From assembly GCF_009002475.1 (NCBI RefSeq), contig NZ_AP019860.1, forward strand, positions 1,922,001 through 1,986,000: DNA of 64,000 bases. The letters are read 5' to 3'. The translations under genes and the position numbers were made by a program. The notes beneath the pieces were generated by a model. The model ran no database searches. It had not been told where the DNA came from and saw only the letters and a list, made by a program, of their open reading frames with translations. The DNA is from Candidatus Uabimicrobium amorphum (GTDB taxonomy: Bacteria > Planctomycetota > Uabimicrobiia > Uabimicrobiales > Uabimicrobiaceae). This document shows positions 23,516 to 32,909 of the stretch, one piece after another (positions within the stretch are counted from its first letter, which is position 1; each line of letters opens with the position of its first letter).

Positions 23516-25396
23516 ATGGCTGATAAACGTCACACTGTCACTGTAAAAATCGACAAAAATAATAACATTACTCTAAAAAATCTTCCTTTCTCTCCGGGAG
23601 ACGAGGTGGAAGTTATTGTGCGTCCCATTAATATAAAAGCTCCCGACACAGACGATAGTTCCGAGGAAACATTTATCAGCGGAGCCAAAAGCTTTAGTGA
23701 ATCTCTCGTTATTGAAACTCCGGAACTTGATGATGATGACTTTGCAACATTTATGGGGGAAGTCAAATCTCCTGAAGTAGATAAACATAGTAAATCTTTC
23801 ATCGGACGTTTAACTTCGCGCTACCGCAGTGACCAAATAAAGAAAAAGTCACCAAAAAAACCGAAGCCCCCAAAGATTCCCAAAAACAAAATCCTTAACA
23901 AAGCGGATAAAATCACAAATCGTAGTGTCAGCAAAAAAATTCTGTTGTATTTTCATACAGCACTGCGCGTTATTCTCGATCATAAAAAAATAAATCTATC
24001 CAAGGAATCGGCCTCGCACAAACTGCCCACAAAGTTTTTGGTTCCCAACGACAATTGCGAAATGGTATTTGGCTCAGAAAAAGAAGCGCAAAAGAAAAAT
24101 GGAATCCGTTGTAATATTCAAATCAACAAGCAAGTACTCGAAATGCAAGGGCGCAAGATTATTACACGATTTATCGAACATTACGAAGATAGGCCATACT
24201 TTTTTCTCGGCGAGGTAGACCCTGTTATATTTTCCGAAATATGTTCGATTATGGAAAAAAGACAGTCGAAATGGAAAGGAATTTTTCGTTTTCCGTATCG
24301 CTTAGATAAAGGCAAGAAAGAGGCGCTCTTAGATATACTTCAACAACGCAAGAGTCGTATCAAAAAAGAAAAATCGCGGCAAGTGGTTAGCGAAGTCATC
24401 GAATACTACGAAAAAAATCCCGATGCCGATTTTCATTTTCGCGATGTTGCCAAGGTAGAGCGTTTTTTAACCGATCGCGAAAAAGACAAAGTGTTTATTG
24501 ACATGCGTAAGAATCTAAAAGTAGAGGCTATCTTGCCCATTTTACAAAAAATACTTGGCAAAATGAAAACACCTTACTACAACGTTTTGGTAACCGGAGA
24601 ACTTTTGTCCTCACAATCGACATCTTTTTATCATCGTCCGGCTTCTTTTGGTATTGTAAAAATTGATGAGGACAAAATCCATCACTTTAAACACAAAAAA
24701 ATACGCCCGTGTTTAACAGACAATGAATTCTCAAAAAAGTTGCACAAAGTCCTCACTGGAAAAGTGATGTATGAAGAAGCACAATTAAATAAACACAGTG
24801 GTGGACAACGTAAAGAACTCGAAGATTTACTCATTCCCTCACAGGAAATCAAAAAGGTAAAAAAATTACCTGATTATGACAAGAAAATTAAACAAACATC
24901 TTTTCTTCACCTCTTTAGTGCTCTATGTGCGATGGTGTTGGCTTTTTTACCATACACAGGCGTTTTCTGGGCGCAACAAATACCTGAACTAAATGAATAT
25001 TCCACTCGCTATATCAGCGCTTTTTTAGGTGTCATTGCTATTTGGAATACAACCGTTGCTTTTTCCTTATTCAATCGCCGCGGTCGCTTTTTATCGATTA
25101 TGTTGAACATCGTTTTGGTCATGATATTTGGCTTTTTCATGTTCACAACAACAGATCGTAACACTTACTTATTATACATACCATGGATTTTACTCAGTCT
25201 GTGGATGGCGATGCGACTATTGCGGCCCATTATGCAATATTATTTCGATAAAGATTTTGGTCCCATATATGCAAAATTTTCTTTTGCAAATGTCCTTGTT
25301 CTTTTATTGATCATTGCGGTGATTATTACATGTAATTTAGCGTTTTACTATCCACAGCAATTTTTTATTTCCGACATACTAAAATGGCCGATGTAA
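23516..25396 (+). CDS. Membrane protein with N-terminal AbrB/antitoxin-like hairpin domain
   Basis: 626 residues from the ATG at 23516, with CGGAG seven bases before it; an in-frame GTG at 23450 lacks a ribosome site. Residues of about 4-40 (HTVTVKIDKNNNITLKNLPF, then GDEVEVIV) resemble the swapped-hairpin N-termini of AbrB-like or small antitoxin proteins. Residues 100-480 are charged and mostly helical with a basic KKKSPKKPKPPKIPKNK linker. Five hydrophobic helices occupy about 465-620. No family is recognised for the whole. The divergent tRNA-leader promoter shares its upstream region. Confidence 0.6.
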   Translation: MADKRHTVTVKIDKNNNITLKNLPFSPGDEVEVIVRPINIKAPDTDDSSEETFISGAKSFSESLVIETPELDDDDFATFMGEVKSPEVDKHSKSFIGRLTSRYRSDQIKKKSPKKPKPPKIPKNKILNKADKITNRSVSKKILLYFHTALRVILDHKKINLSKESASHKLPTKFLVPNDNCEMVFGSEKEAQKKNGIRCNIQINKQVLEMQGRKIITRFIEHYEDRPYFFLGEVDPVIFSEICSIMEKRQSKWKGIFRFPYRLDKGKKEALLDILQQRKSRIKKEKSRQVVSEVIEYYEKNPDADFHFRDVAKVERFLTDREKDKVFIDMRKNLKVEAILPILQKILGKMKTPYYNVLVTGELLSSQSTSFYHRPASFGIVKIDEDKIHHFKHKKIRPCLTDNEFSKKLHKVLTGKVMYEEAQLNKHSGGQRKELEDLLIPSQEIKKVKKLPDYDKKIKQTSFLHLFSALCAMVLAFLPYTGVFWAQQIPELNEYSTRYISAFLGVIAIWNTTVAFSLFNRRGRFLSIMLNIVLVMIFGFFMFTTTDRNTYLLYIPWILLSLWMAMRLLRPIMQYYFDKDFGPIYAKFSFANVLVLLLIIAVIITCNLAFYYPQQFFISDILKWPM

Positions 25397-25467
25397 TGAT
25401 ATAGCGAAACTTCACAATCACAACAGTGATAACGACGATAACCTTAACTCAAAACCTAAGGTGAAAC

Positions 25468-26043
25468 ATGACTCTAGAACAATTGATTTTACAATACGGT
25501 TATATCATTTTGTTTATTGGAACTTTTGTCGAAGGGGAAACGACGATTATTCTTGCGGGAATAGCCGCATACCAAGGGTATTTAGACTTGTCGTTGGTTA
25601 TTGCCGTGTCTTTTCTGGGAGGAATCGCAGGAGACCAAACCTTTTTTATTCTAGGAAGAATATACGGCAAACCCTTTATTGAAAAACGCCCGAATTGGAA
25701 AGTTCCCGCCGACAAAGTAAACGAACTACTGGAAAAGCATAAACACTTAGTGCTAATTAGTTTTCGCTTTTTTTATGGTTTTCGTACCGTAACCCCCTTT
25801 GTGATCGGAGCGAGTCACTTGTCGACCGCATATGTTGTCACGATGAATTTTATCGGTGCCTCTTTTTGGGCGGTCTCTATGGGAATCGCTTCGTTTTATT
25901 TTGGAAAAACAATTGAGTTGGTTGTACATAGTGTATATGAATACCAAAAATGGGTGTTCTTGTCTGTCATTTTCGTAGCATCCATTATTTGGCTCATCCA
26001 CTTTTACAACATCCGTAGAATAAGGAAAGAAAAGGAATTATAA
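25468..26043 (+). CDS. DedA/VTT-domain family membrane protein
   Basis: 191 residues, typical for DedA proteins, which act in lipid flipping (undecaprenyl phosphate or phosphatidylethanolamine) and membrane stress resistance. Motifs: FVEGETTIILAGIAA (conserved Glu), GGIAGDQTFFILGR and FRFFYGFRTVTPFVIGAS (conserved Arg residues), then two C-terminal helices. Ribosome site AAGGTG. It is followed 3 bp later by the MFS gene, so the two are probably co-expressed. Confidence 0.88.
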   Translation: MTLEQLILQYGYIILFIGTFVEGETTIILAGIAAYQGYLDLSLVIAVSFLGGIAGDQTFFILGRIYGKPFIEKRPNWKVPADKVNELLEKHKHLVLISFRFFYGFRTVTPFVIGASHLSTAYVVTMNFIGASFWAVSMGIASFYFGKTIELVVHSVYEYQKWVFLSVIFVASIIWLIHFYNIRRIRKEKEL

Positions 26044-26046
26044 AAC

Positions 26047-27177
26047 TTGAAGACAACCGCTTTTTCTTATTTTATCTTTTTTGCGATTATAGGCGTTCAA
26101 ACAACTTATTTACCTAACTATTACATAAAATATCACGGTTTTACCGGTAAGAATATTTCGGTAATGTTCGCAGGAAACATGCTTTTAGGCGTTTTTTCCC
26201 ATGTCATTTGGGGACAACTTGCCGACTACACACGGCGAAGTGCTTTGTTGCTGCGTGTGTGCTCACTGTGCATTGTACTACTTTATTTTTCGCTGGCAAT
26301 GATTCGCGAGGTGTGGGTCGTTGCCATACTATTTTGGTCCTTGGGTTTTTTCATGACCGCAATGCCAGCTCTTCTCGATACAATTGCCATCACCAATTAT
26401 CCGATCGAGCGCTATGGTGGTATACGCCTATGGGGTTCTGTGGGCTATGGAGGAATTGTATTCATTACACCGTTTGTCATTCCCAGTGGTTATTCGCCAC
26501 TTCTGTATATCAGTGCCCTAGCAATGCTGTACAGTGTGGGACTTATATTTATCCACGAAGAAAATCGCGAAAAATCTCATCACACGGCAAAAAAACTTCT
26601 TGTTGTTGAGCTATTAAAAATACCGGGTATTTTGCCATTTTTACTCTTTTCGCTTCTCCACTGGTGTGCACATATATCGTACAATCTATGCCTGGACGTG
26701 CATCGCGATCTTCTCGGACTTCCATATTACTTAACAGGAGTTGCGATTTGCACCGGAATATCTTGTGAGATATTTTGCATGGCACGTGTTAGCGAATGGT
26801 TCAAAAAAATCCCCTCGTATAAAATATGGTTTATGGTTATCGCCACAACCTCTGCCCTTAGATGGGCATGTATGGGTTATTCTCTCAACACCTGGTGGTT
26901 TGCTGGCCTACAAGTATTACAAGGATTTACCTTTGGTACATTTTTCACCATCAGTATTATGTACTTACAAACCATTGTGCCGCGCGATATGTTAACGAGC
27001 GGACAAAACATATTTTACATAACAACATTTTCCCTGGGTGGTTTTATCGGTACATTTTTATGCGGAATAATGCTGGACAGTAGTGGAAAAGGTTTTTATG
27101 TATTTTTGTGTTCCGCGGTAATTTCACTGTTGTCATTGATACAAAGTCTATTTTTAAAAGAAAGTAGTGTTTCATAG
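26047..27177 (+). CDS. Major facilitator superfamily transporter (MFS_1-like)
   Basis: 376 residues from a TTG start with AAGGA upstream in the end of the dedA gene. About eleven to twelve hydrophobic helices. The start (FSYFIFFAIIGVQTTYLPNYY), GQLADYTRRS loop and MPALLDTIAI ... RYGGIRLWGSVGYG are typical of the nucleoside-symporter/LacY-like MFS subfamily. The substrate cannot be inferred. hutG follows 11 bp downstream, so a role in uptake of a histidine-path compound is possible but speculative. Confidence 0.8.
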   Translation: MKTTAFSYFIFFAIIGVQTTYLPNYYIKYHGFTGKNISVMFAGNMLLGVFSHVIWGQLADYTRRSALLLRVCSLCIVLLYFSLAMIREVWVVAILFWSLGFFMTAMPALLDTIAITNYPIERYGGIRLWGSVGYGGIVFITPFVIPSGYSPLLYISALAMLYSVGLIFIHEENREKSHHTAKKLLVVELLKIPGILPFLLFSLLHWCAHISYNLCLDVHRDLLGLPYYLTGVAICTGISCEIFCMARVSEWFKKIPSYKIWFMVIATTSALRWACMGYSLNTWWFAGLQVLQGFTFGTFFTISIMYLQTIVPRDMLTSGQNIFYITTFSLGGFIGTFLCGIMLDSSGKGFYVFLCSAVISLLSLIQSLFLKESSVS

Positions 27178-27188
27178 AAAGAAATGAC

Positions 27189-27983
27189 ATGCCTTTTACG
27201 ATCATAAATCCACAAGGAAATAGAGTTCCCGTTGTTGTCAGCGTACCACACTGTGGCACGCAAATACCTGATGATATACGCGACACGTACTGCCCCAAGC
27301 AACTGCAATGCATTGATGATACCGATTGGTTTGTGGACAAACTATATGACTTTGCTCCGCAAATGGGCATCACCATGATATGCGCCAAATATAGTCGCTG
27401 GGTGATTGACCTAAATCGCGATCCCAAGGGAGCAGCCTTATACAACGACGGACGTATTATTACCGAACTGACACCAACAAAAAACTTCTTGGGCGAAAGC
27501 TTGTACCGCGATCAAATACCCGATGAAAATGAAATTGCGCGGCGTTTACAGGAATATTACTGGCCGTACCACAACAAAATTCGCGAACTATTAGAGGATT
27601 TGCACAATGAATTTTCCCAAGTGCTCTTTTTTGACGCGCACTCTATTCGTCGTGTCGTCACGACAATTCGCAAAGATCCATTCCCCGACTTAATTCTCGG
27701 AAACCAAGATGGCAAAACCGCAAAATCTAGTTTGATAAATACAGTTCTCCGTGTATTGAAAGATTCTGGTTACACGGTACAACACAACGATCCTTTCAAA
27801 GGAGGTACTCTGACACGCAGTTTTGGTAACCCCGATGCTGGTACACATGCCTTGCAACTAGAAATGACAAAAATAAACTACATGGATGACGACGAACTAT
27901 GTTATGACGAGAAACGCGCCGCGAAAATGCGTCAACTTTTACAAAAAATGTTTAGCAATTTGTTGGAAGAAATACAAAAATGA
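27189..27983 (+). CDS. hutG: N-formylglutamate deformylase
   Basis: 264 residues of the N-formylglutamate amidohydrolase family, which yields glutamate and formate in the last step of the five-step histidine breakdown. Motifs: VVSVPHCGTQIP, DTDWFVDKLY (metal site), RWVIDLNRDP and FDAHSIRR, followed by GGTLTRSFG and LQLEM. It overlaps hutF by the 4-base ATGA arrangement. Pairing with HutF supports the deformylase role. Confidence 0.92.
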   Translation: MPFTIINPQGNRVPVVVSVPHCGTQIPDDIRDTYCPKQLQCIDDTDWFVDKLYDFAPQMGITMICAKYSRWVIDLNRDPKGAALYNDGRIITELTPTKNFLGESLYRDQIPDENEIARRLQEYYWPYHNKIRELLEDLHNEFSQVLFFDAHSIRRVVTTIRKDPFPDLILGNQDGKTAKSSLINTVLRVLKDSGYTVQHNDPFKGGTLTRSFGNPDAGTHALQLEMTKINYMDDDELCYDEKRAAKMRQLLQKMFSNLLEEIQK

Positions 27984-29353
27984 AAACCTGGAAATTTGAT
28001 GCTTTACTACAAAACGATCGTTGGCTACAACCCGCCTATATAACCGTTGACAATAGCGGAGTGATACAAGAAATAGCCGAAAATAGCGAAAATTCATACG
28101 AAGAGGTAAAAGGCGTTGCTCTTCCTGGTTACCAAAATGCTCATTCACATGCATTCCAATACGCAATGGCCGGTACGGCAGAGCACTTACCTGTAGGCGC
28201 ACAATCCGACGATTTTTGGAGCTGGCGCGAAGCGATGTACCGCTTAGCACTCAATGTGAGTCCGCAAGATATCCGCGCAATTGCCACCATGCTCTACAGT
28301 GAAATGTTACGCCATGGTTACACGGCGGTTACCGAATTTCACTATGTGCACCACAATACAGATGGAACGGCGTATGACAATCTAGCCGAAATGGGTACAC
28401 AGTTAATTGCTGCGGCCAAAGAAGTGGGAATTGACATTACTTTAGTGCCTATTTTTTATCAAATGGGGGACTTTGGCGTTGCGGCAAAAGATGGTCAACG
28501 CCGTTTTATCTCGTCAACAGTGGATGATTATTTGAAACTTTACGAAAAAAGTCGCGAAGCGTGCACCAACTATGATGGCGCAAGTATTGGCGTTGGAGTC
28601 CACTCGCTACGTGCCGTACATGCAGAAGACATCATCGCTCTATTTGCACAAACAGCGACCAATATTCCACGACACATACACATAGCAGAGCAGCAAAAAG
28701 AGGTCGACTCATGCATTGCTTACACAAAACAACGTCCGGTAGAATGGCTCCTCAATAATGTAAATCTCGACGAAACGTATCATCTTGTCCATGCCACGCA
28801 TTTGGATGCAAACGAAGTTTCGCGTTTATGTGAAACCAAAGCGCACGTTGTTCTTTGCCCTTCGACAGAAGGTAACTTAGGCGATGGATTATTTTCCCTA
28901 CGTGATTTTTGGCAACAAGGAGGACATTGGAGTATTGGTACCGATAGCCATGTCGGTCTAAATCCCATGGAGGAGTTGCGTATACTGGACTATGGGCAGC
29001 GTTTGCATTTTGAAAAACGCAATATTCTATGCCGTAAAGACGGTGAAGATAGTGGGGAACAAGCTTTTATGGAAAGTGTTCTCAGTGGACGCAAGGCCAT
29101 GGGAAATTTGCAACAAGAGTTTTTTGCCGTGGGACAACCGCTCAATGCTGTGGTTATGGATCATAGCCATCCTCTACTCGCCACAACCTCTCTGCAACGT
29201 TTTTTGGCTACCGTGGTATACTCATGTGACGTTTCGGCCATTCGCGGCACAATGGTGAATGGATCTTGGGTTATACAAAATCAACGTCACGCAAAACATG
29301 AGCAAATTGTCAGTGACTTTTGCGATACAATTACTAAGTTGAAAAATAGATAG
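27980..29353 (+). CDS. hutF: Formimidoylglutamate deiminase
   Basis: 457 residues of the amidohydrolase superfamily. HutF turns N-formimidoyl-glutamate into N-formylglutamate, the substrate of HutG. Motifs: PGYQNAHSHAFQYAMAG (metal His pair), EFHYVHH, HIAEQQKEV, LVHATHLD and GTDSHVG. Start codon overlaps the hutG stop, so translation is coupled. hutH, hutU and hutI are not in the window. Confidence 0.93.
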   Translation: MKTWKFDALLQNDRWLQPAYITVDNSGVIQEIAENSENSYEEVKGVALPGYQNAHSHAFQYAMAGTAEHLPVGAQSDDFWSWREAMYRLALNVSPQDIRAIATMLYSEMLRHGYTAVTEFHYVHHNTDGTAYDNLAEMGTQLIAAAKEVGIDITLVPIFYQMGDFGVAAKDGQRRFISSTVDDYLKLYEKSREACTNYDGASIGVGVHSLRAVHAEDIIALFAQTATNIPRHIHIAEQQKEVDSCIAYTKQRPVEWLLNNVNLDETYHLVHATHLDANEVSRLCETKAHVVLCPSTEGNLGDGLFSLRDFWQQGGHWSIGTDSHVGLNPMEELRILDYGQRLHFEKRNILCRKDGEDSGEQAFMESVLSGRKAMGNLQQEFFAVGQPLNAVVMDHSHPLLATTSLQRFLATVVYSCDVSAIRGTMVNGSWVIQNQRHAKHEQIVSDFCDTITKLKNR

Positions 29354-29374
29354 GTAGGTTCAAGTATAGAAATA

Positions 29375-29509
29375 TACTGGTATGCGATGCCCCCACAGGG
29401 GGAGTTTACGTAGTTCAAAAAGTATTGAAAGGACGCAACTTTGGTTCGGACCGCATACAAAATGTCGTCTCTTCTGTACGCGTAAGATGTATTTGGCTCC
29501 CCTGTGGGG
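29375..29509. repeat. Dispersed palindromic repeat, family A, copy 2 (left part, split by an IS)
   Basis: Begins with TATGCGATGCCCCCACAG then GGGGAGTTTACG and contains CGCAACTTTGGTTCGG, the reverse complement of blocks in the 2915-3084 copy. Its other end is at 31055-31085 (CTGTGGGGGCATCGCAT), so removal of the IS restores a continuous inverted repeat. The split is direct evidence that the IS arrived after the repeat. Confidence 0.75.
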
Positions 29510-31054
29510 CAACGTCATTTAGTTAGTAAAAAACAAGTATTTATCAAGGCTAGATCTAAGATATAGAGATGTAGCCTTGATAAACAGGAACTTTCAGTGT
29601 CCTGTTTTTTTCCTATATTTCTGATGCCAAAGCTGATAGCTAGCAGACTTCTTAACACGAGGCGCATTGTTATCAGGCCTTATTGGAGAAGGAGACAAAC
29701 GAAAGAGAACTCTTATTTCAGCATATGCTTCTTCAATAGGAATACTTTCATCATAAAGAAGAGCAATAACTTCATCGTGAAGTTCGGCATACGAAATAGA
29801 CTTATTGATACGATATCGATATTTAGTATTTTTTTTATCGCATTCTTGGTCAAGAATTTGTTGTTCACTTTTAATAACGATGGATTCAAGAGCACTCATA
29901 AAAACACGAGCATAAAAGTCTTGCTCAATATGTAATAAAAAACCAGAAGAAAAACGCTCAACATCTAACTGATTTTTGAGACGATCAAAATAGGTTTCTA
30001 TTTTCCAACGTTGGTGGTATAGCCAAGCAAAGTCATCAAGAGGATAAAGTTCTTGATCAAGTAAAGTAGTAAGAAGAACTTCAACCTCTCCTGTCGAAAG
30101 AATAACTTTTATTAACCTAACATTTACAGATGATGGTAAATTATATTTTTTCCACTCAATTCGTTTTTCTTTAGGAATGACTAGTTTGTAAACAGAGTCG
30201 AAAGAGTCACTTTTTAGAAATTCGCTAACAATTGAGAAAGAACTGGAAGTTGAACATCTTATAACGCAAGGAACACTTAAAGATTTATGTAAAGCTACTA
30301 ACGCATTACTGGCATATGCTCTATCATAGAGAACGATTGTATTTTTATCGTAGTAGTCACAGTGAGAATCAAAGACAAACTTTATCTCAGATTGTTTTGC
30401 TTCAAGTTCTTGGTTAATAGGAAGTTCGTTTAAAACATCGTATAAAAAACTTCCATAGCCTTGGACTCTCTCAGTTGGGCTTTGATTACTTTGGACACTA
30501 AAAAATGCCAAAGTTTCCTCTGATTTTGGTAAATTGATTGTACTTACATCTACAGCATAGATCTGATTATTTTTCCATTTTTTATTTTCATCTTTCGCTT
30601 CTTCATAAAAAGTTTTTAATATTGTATTTTGGAGATGCTTATATAGCTTCGGATCTAGCTTGTTCCTTGCTTGGTGTAGTCCTCCTGGACTAATTATTTT
30701 ATCAAGCGCTTTGATTTTCTTGAAAAATGTTCTTATTTTGTTGCTGAGGCTCATTTTAGCTCCTAGCAGTATCATTGTTGCTAATCCTGCAAATGTTATT
30801 TTCCGGCAACGTGTAAAGTGTTTTTTTTAGTTTTGTATCGTTCCACTATTTCTTTTTTGCTTAGTTCTGATCTTACACTTTTCATTGTTGATACTACTAG
30901 TAAGTTTTTCATGTTAACCTCATATTTTCATCCTATCTTTCGTTCGTTCATTTATTTATTACAAACTATAAATGTAGCATTTGCAAGGGATATATCATCA
31001 CTTCACTTCTCTAGCTACTGAAAATACTACATTTACCTTAACTAAATGACGTTG
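29510..31054 (-). mobile_element. IS4-family insertion sequence 1 (1,545 bp)
   Basis: Ends are CAACGTCATTTAGTT (29510-29524) and its reverse complement (31040-31054). The flanks carry a 10-bp direct repeat CCCTGTGGGG (29500-29509 and 31055-31064); because the target is itself palindromic, the exact duplication length could be 6 to 10. It carries one transposase gene on the minus strand, which needs a frameshift. The element looks complete and recent. Confidence 0.9.
29594..30912 (-). CDS. IS4-family transposase, two frames joined by a -1 shift
   Basis: The main frame (393 residues from an internal ATG at 30775) carries DDE motifs: AVDVSTINLP, LYDRAYAS and the IS4 signature YHQRWKIETYFDRLK. 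Upstream, a short frame starts at ATG 30912 (or 30885) and stops at 30796. A run of eight A followed by C (minus strand, 30828-30820) provides an A-AAA-AAC slippery heptamer; a -1 shift there joins the frames and restores the conserved FTRCRKITF N-terminal motif, giving about 439 residues. The -1 frame has a stop codon just before the slippery site, as expected of real frameshift sites. Confidence 0.8.
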
Positions 31055-31085
31055 CCCTGTGGGGGCATCGCATAATAGCATCTAT
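31055..31085. repeat. Dispersed palindromic repeat, family A, copy 2 (right part)
   Basis: CCCTGTGGGGGCATCGCATAATAG continues the repeat left at 29509 and is complementary to its start (GCGATGCCCCCACAG). It ends at the stop codon of the potassium-channel gene. Confidence 0.7.
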
Positions 31086-32123
31086 CTACTGCGAATAACG
31101 CTGCAATTCTTCCTTGGTTAACCTTCGCGTTTGATTCACTTTTTCTCTTACGCCCATCACAATGAGTGTATCGCCTTCTTCAATTACCGTACTTGATGCG
31201 GGATTGTAGTAAATTTCGCCATCGCGATGCATGATAGCCAAAATGAGCAAATTGAACTTCTCTTTAAAATTTGAATTGGCGATTGTTTTGCCGATCAAAG
31301 CGGAGCTAGAATCTACGGGTACCTCTTCTATACGCATTGTTCCCTTGGAATGACGCAGCATTTTGTCGAGAAAACTCACCACCGAAGGACGAATCATTTC
31401 CGAAGCCATACGGAGTCCACCGATGGCATTTGTACAAATAATGGCATTGGCCCCTACGCGCTGTAGTTTTTCCTTCATCTTGAGACAAGATGTTTGCACC
31501 ACGACGCGAATATCAGGGTTAATCTGCCTCACCGAAACCGTGATGTACAAATTATCTTTGTCGGACGACGAAGTCACCACAATGCCCTTGGCGTTCTCAA
31601 TATTGGCCTCCAACAACAGTTCATCATCTGAAGGGTCTCCGTTTAACCAAAAAACGCGATTTTCCGAAAATTCTGCCACAAAGTCTTCGGCATCGTCTGC
31701 GATGACAACGGTAGGCACGCCAGTTTTTATCAACTCTTGAACTACATGCAAGGCAATAGGACCACTTCCACACACAATGTAATGATCACGCATATCTGAC
31801 ATAATTTTTTTCATACGCCGTTCCTTTAATAATTGAATAAGCTCTCCTTCCACTAGAAAAGCTGTTGTCAAACTGATGCAATATCCTAAAACTCCTATGC
31901 CAAACAGCATCAAAAACATTGTGTACACTTTTGCCCACACGTTATTACTTACATCGATAATTTCCCCATAACCTACAGTTGTCAAAGTAACAACGGTCAT
32001 GTAGACACAATCGATAAATTCCTCTTGTCCACCACAAATTAAATAGTAACCAATAGAGCCAAATATAATCGTCGTTGTTAACAAAAATATAATCGTCAAA
32101 ATCTTTTTCTTTATATTAGACAT
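31086..32123 (-). CDS. Potassium channel protein with TrkA-N and TrkA-C (RCK) domains
   Basis: 345 residues. Two membrane helices (about 8-28 and 70-92) flank the pore loop with filter TVGYGE. A cytosolic TrkA-N domain follows (YIVCGSGPIALHVVQEL nucleotide-binding Gly motif, then NGDPSDDELLLEANIENAKG), and a C-terminal TrkA-C domain (SSALIGKTIANSNF to the end). The whole matches ligand-gated MthK/Kch-type channels. It heads a likely operon only in the sense of minus-strand neighbours: the hydrolase gene lies 9 bp upstream, so they are co-transcribed. Confidence 0.92.
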   Translation of the reverse strand: MSNIKKKILTIIFLLTTTIIFGSIGYYLICGGQEEFIDCVYMTVVTLTTVGYGEIIDVSNNVWAKVYTMFLMLFGIGVLGYCISLTTAFLVEGELIQLLKERRMKKIMSDMRDHYIVCGSGPIALHVVQELIKTGVPTVVIADDAEDFVAEFSENRVFWLNGDPSDDELLLEANIENAKGIVVTSSSDKDNLYITVSVRQINPDIRVVVQTSCLKMKEKLQRVGANAIICTNAIGGLRMASEMIRPSVVSFLDKMLRHSKGTMRIEEVPVDSSSALIGKTIANSNFKEKFNLLILAIMHRDGEIYYNPASSTVIEEGDTLIVMGVREKVNQTRRLTKEELQRYSQ

Positions 32124-32132
32124 AAGGTTTCC

Positions 32133-32903
32133 CTATGTTTTGGAATGCGCGTAATAGTTGTTTACTAGTTGTGCAAAGATTAGCGGTTTTTGAAAGTGCG
32201 GCATGTGACTACACTCTTCAAAAATAGATATTTTTACAGATGTTTCTTTTTGCAAACGCTGGGCAACAGCGAAATACTTGGTGTCCATTCTCCCACAGAT
32301 ATAAAGAATAGATTGCTGAGTACATTTTAACCATGGCCACATATTCGGTTGTTTCCCTACGCTCATGATATCGAGTCCTTTTTGCATTTCAACAAAATTT
32401 CCACAAAGACGTCGTGCAAAAAGTTGTGCGTACTTATCATCTTCGGGAATTCCATAAAATAAATTTTGTCGATACCACTTATGTAAAAAAGCTTGTTTCT
32501 CACAATTCGCAAGTAACTTTTTATCTTTTTCATAGCGCGCATGCGCTAACATTGGGTCTTCAAAACCAGGCGAACCACTAATACAAATAAGTTTGGGAAC
32601 TTGTTTTGGGTAGCGTCGCATAATATCTAAAGCAATGCGCCCTCCCATAGAATACCCCAATAAAAAGAACGAACGCCTTCCCAATTGCTTGACAATTGTG
32701 TCAGCGACACTAGCAAAGTTCGTCAAACGCGAACTTTCATTAAATGTAGACGCGCCATGCCCAGGTAAATCTACCGCCGCACAATAAAAATTCGGTAGCT
32801 GCGGAATAAAAATATCCCAATCCTCGGCACATCCTAAAAAACCATGAAGTAAAACCAAAAGAGGTTTATCTGGATTTCCCCAGTATTTTATTGAAAGCTC
32901 CAC
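32133..32903 (-). CDS. Alpha/beta hydrolase, MenH-like
   Basis: 256 residues. The oxyanion-hole HGFLGCAEDW, the DLPGHGAS motif, the nucleophile elbow GYSMGGRIAL and the catalytic His in CSHMPHFQKP are all in place. The wording LLHGFLGxxxDW ... GYSMGGRIAL is characteristic of MenH, the SHCHC synthase of menaquinone synthesis, though many related hydrolases share it, and no other men gene is nearby. Spacing of 6 bp to the upstream sulfatase-like gene indicates an operon. Confidence 0.75.
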   Translation of the reverse strand: MELSIKYWGNPDKPLLVLLHGFLGCAEDWDIFIPQLPNFYCAAVDLPGHGASTFNESSRLTNFASVADTIVKQLGRRSFFLLGYSMGGRIALDIMRRYPKQVPKLICISGSPGFEDPMLAHARYEKDKKLLANCEKQAFLHKWYRQNLFYGIPEDDKYAQLFARRLCGNFVEMQKGLDIMSVGKQPNMWPWLKCTQQSILYICGRMDTKYFAVAQRLQKETSVKISIFEECSHMPHFQKPLIFAQLVNNYYAHSKT

Positions 32904-32909
32904 TTTGCA

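Noticed and set aside
30818..31021. 67-codon plus-strand open frame inside IS 1
   Set aside because: Antisense to the transposase start region.
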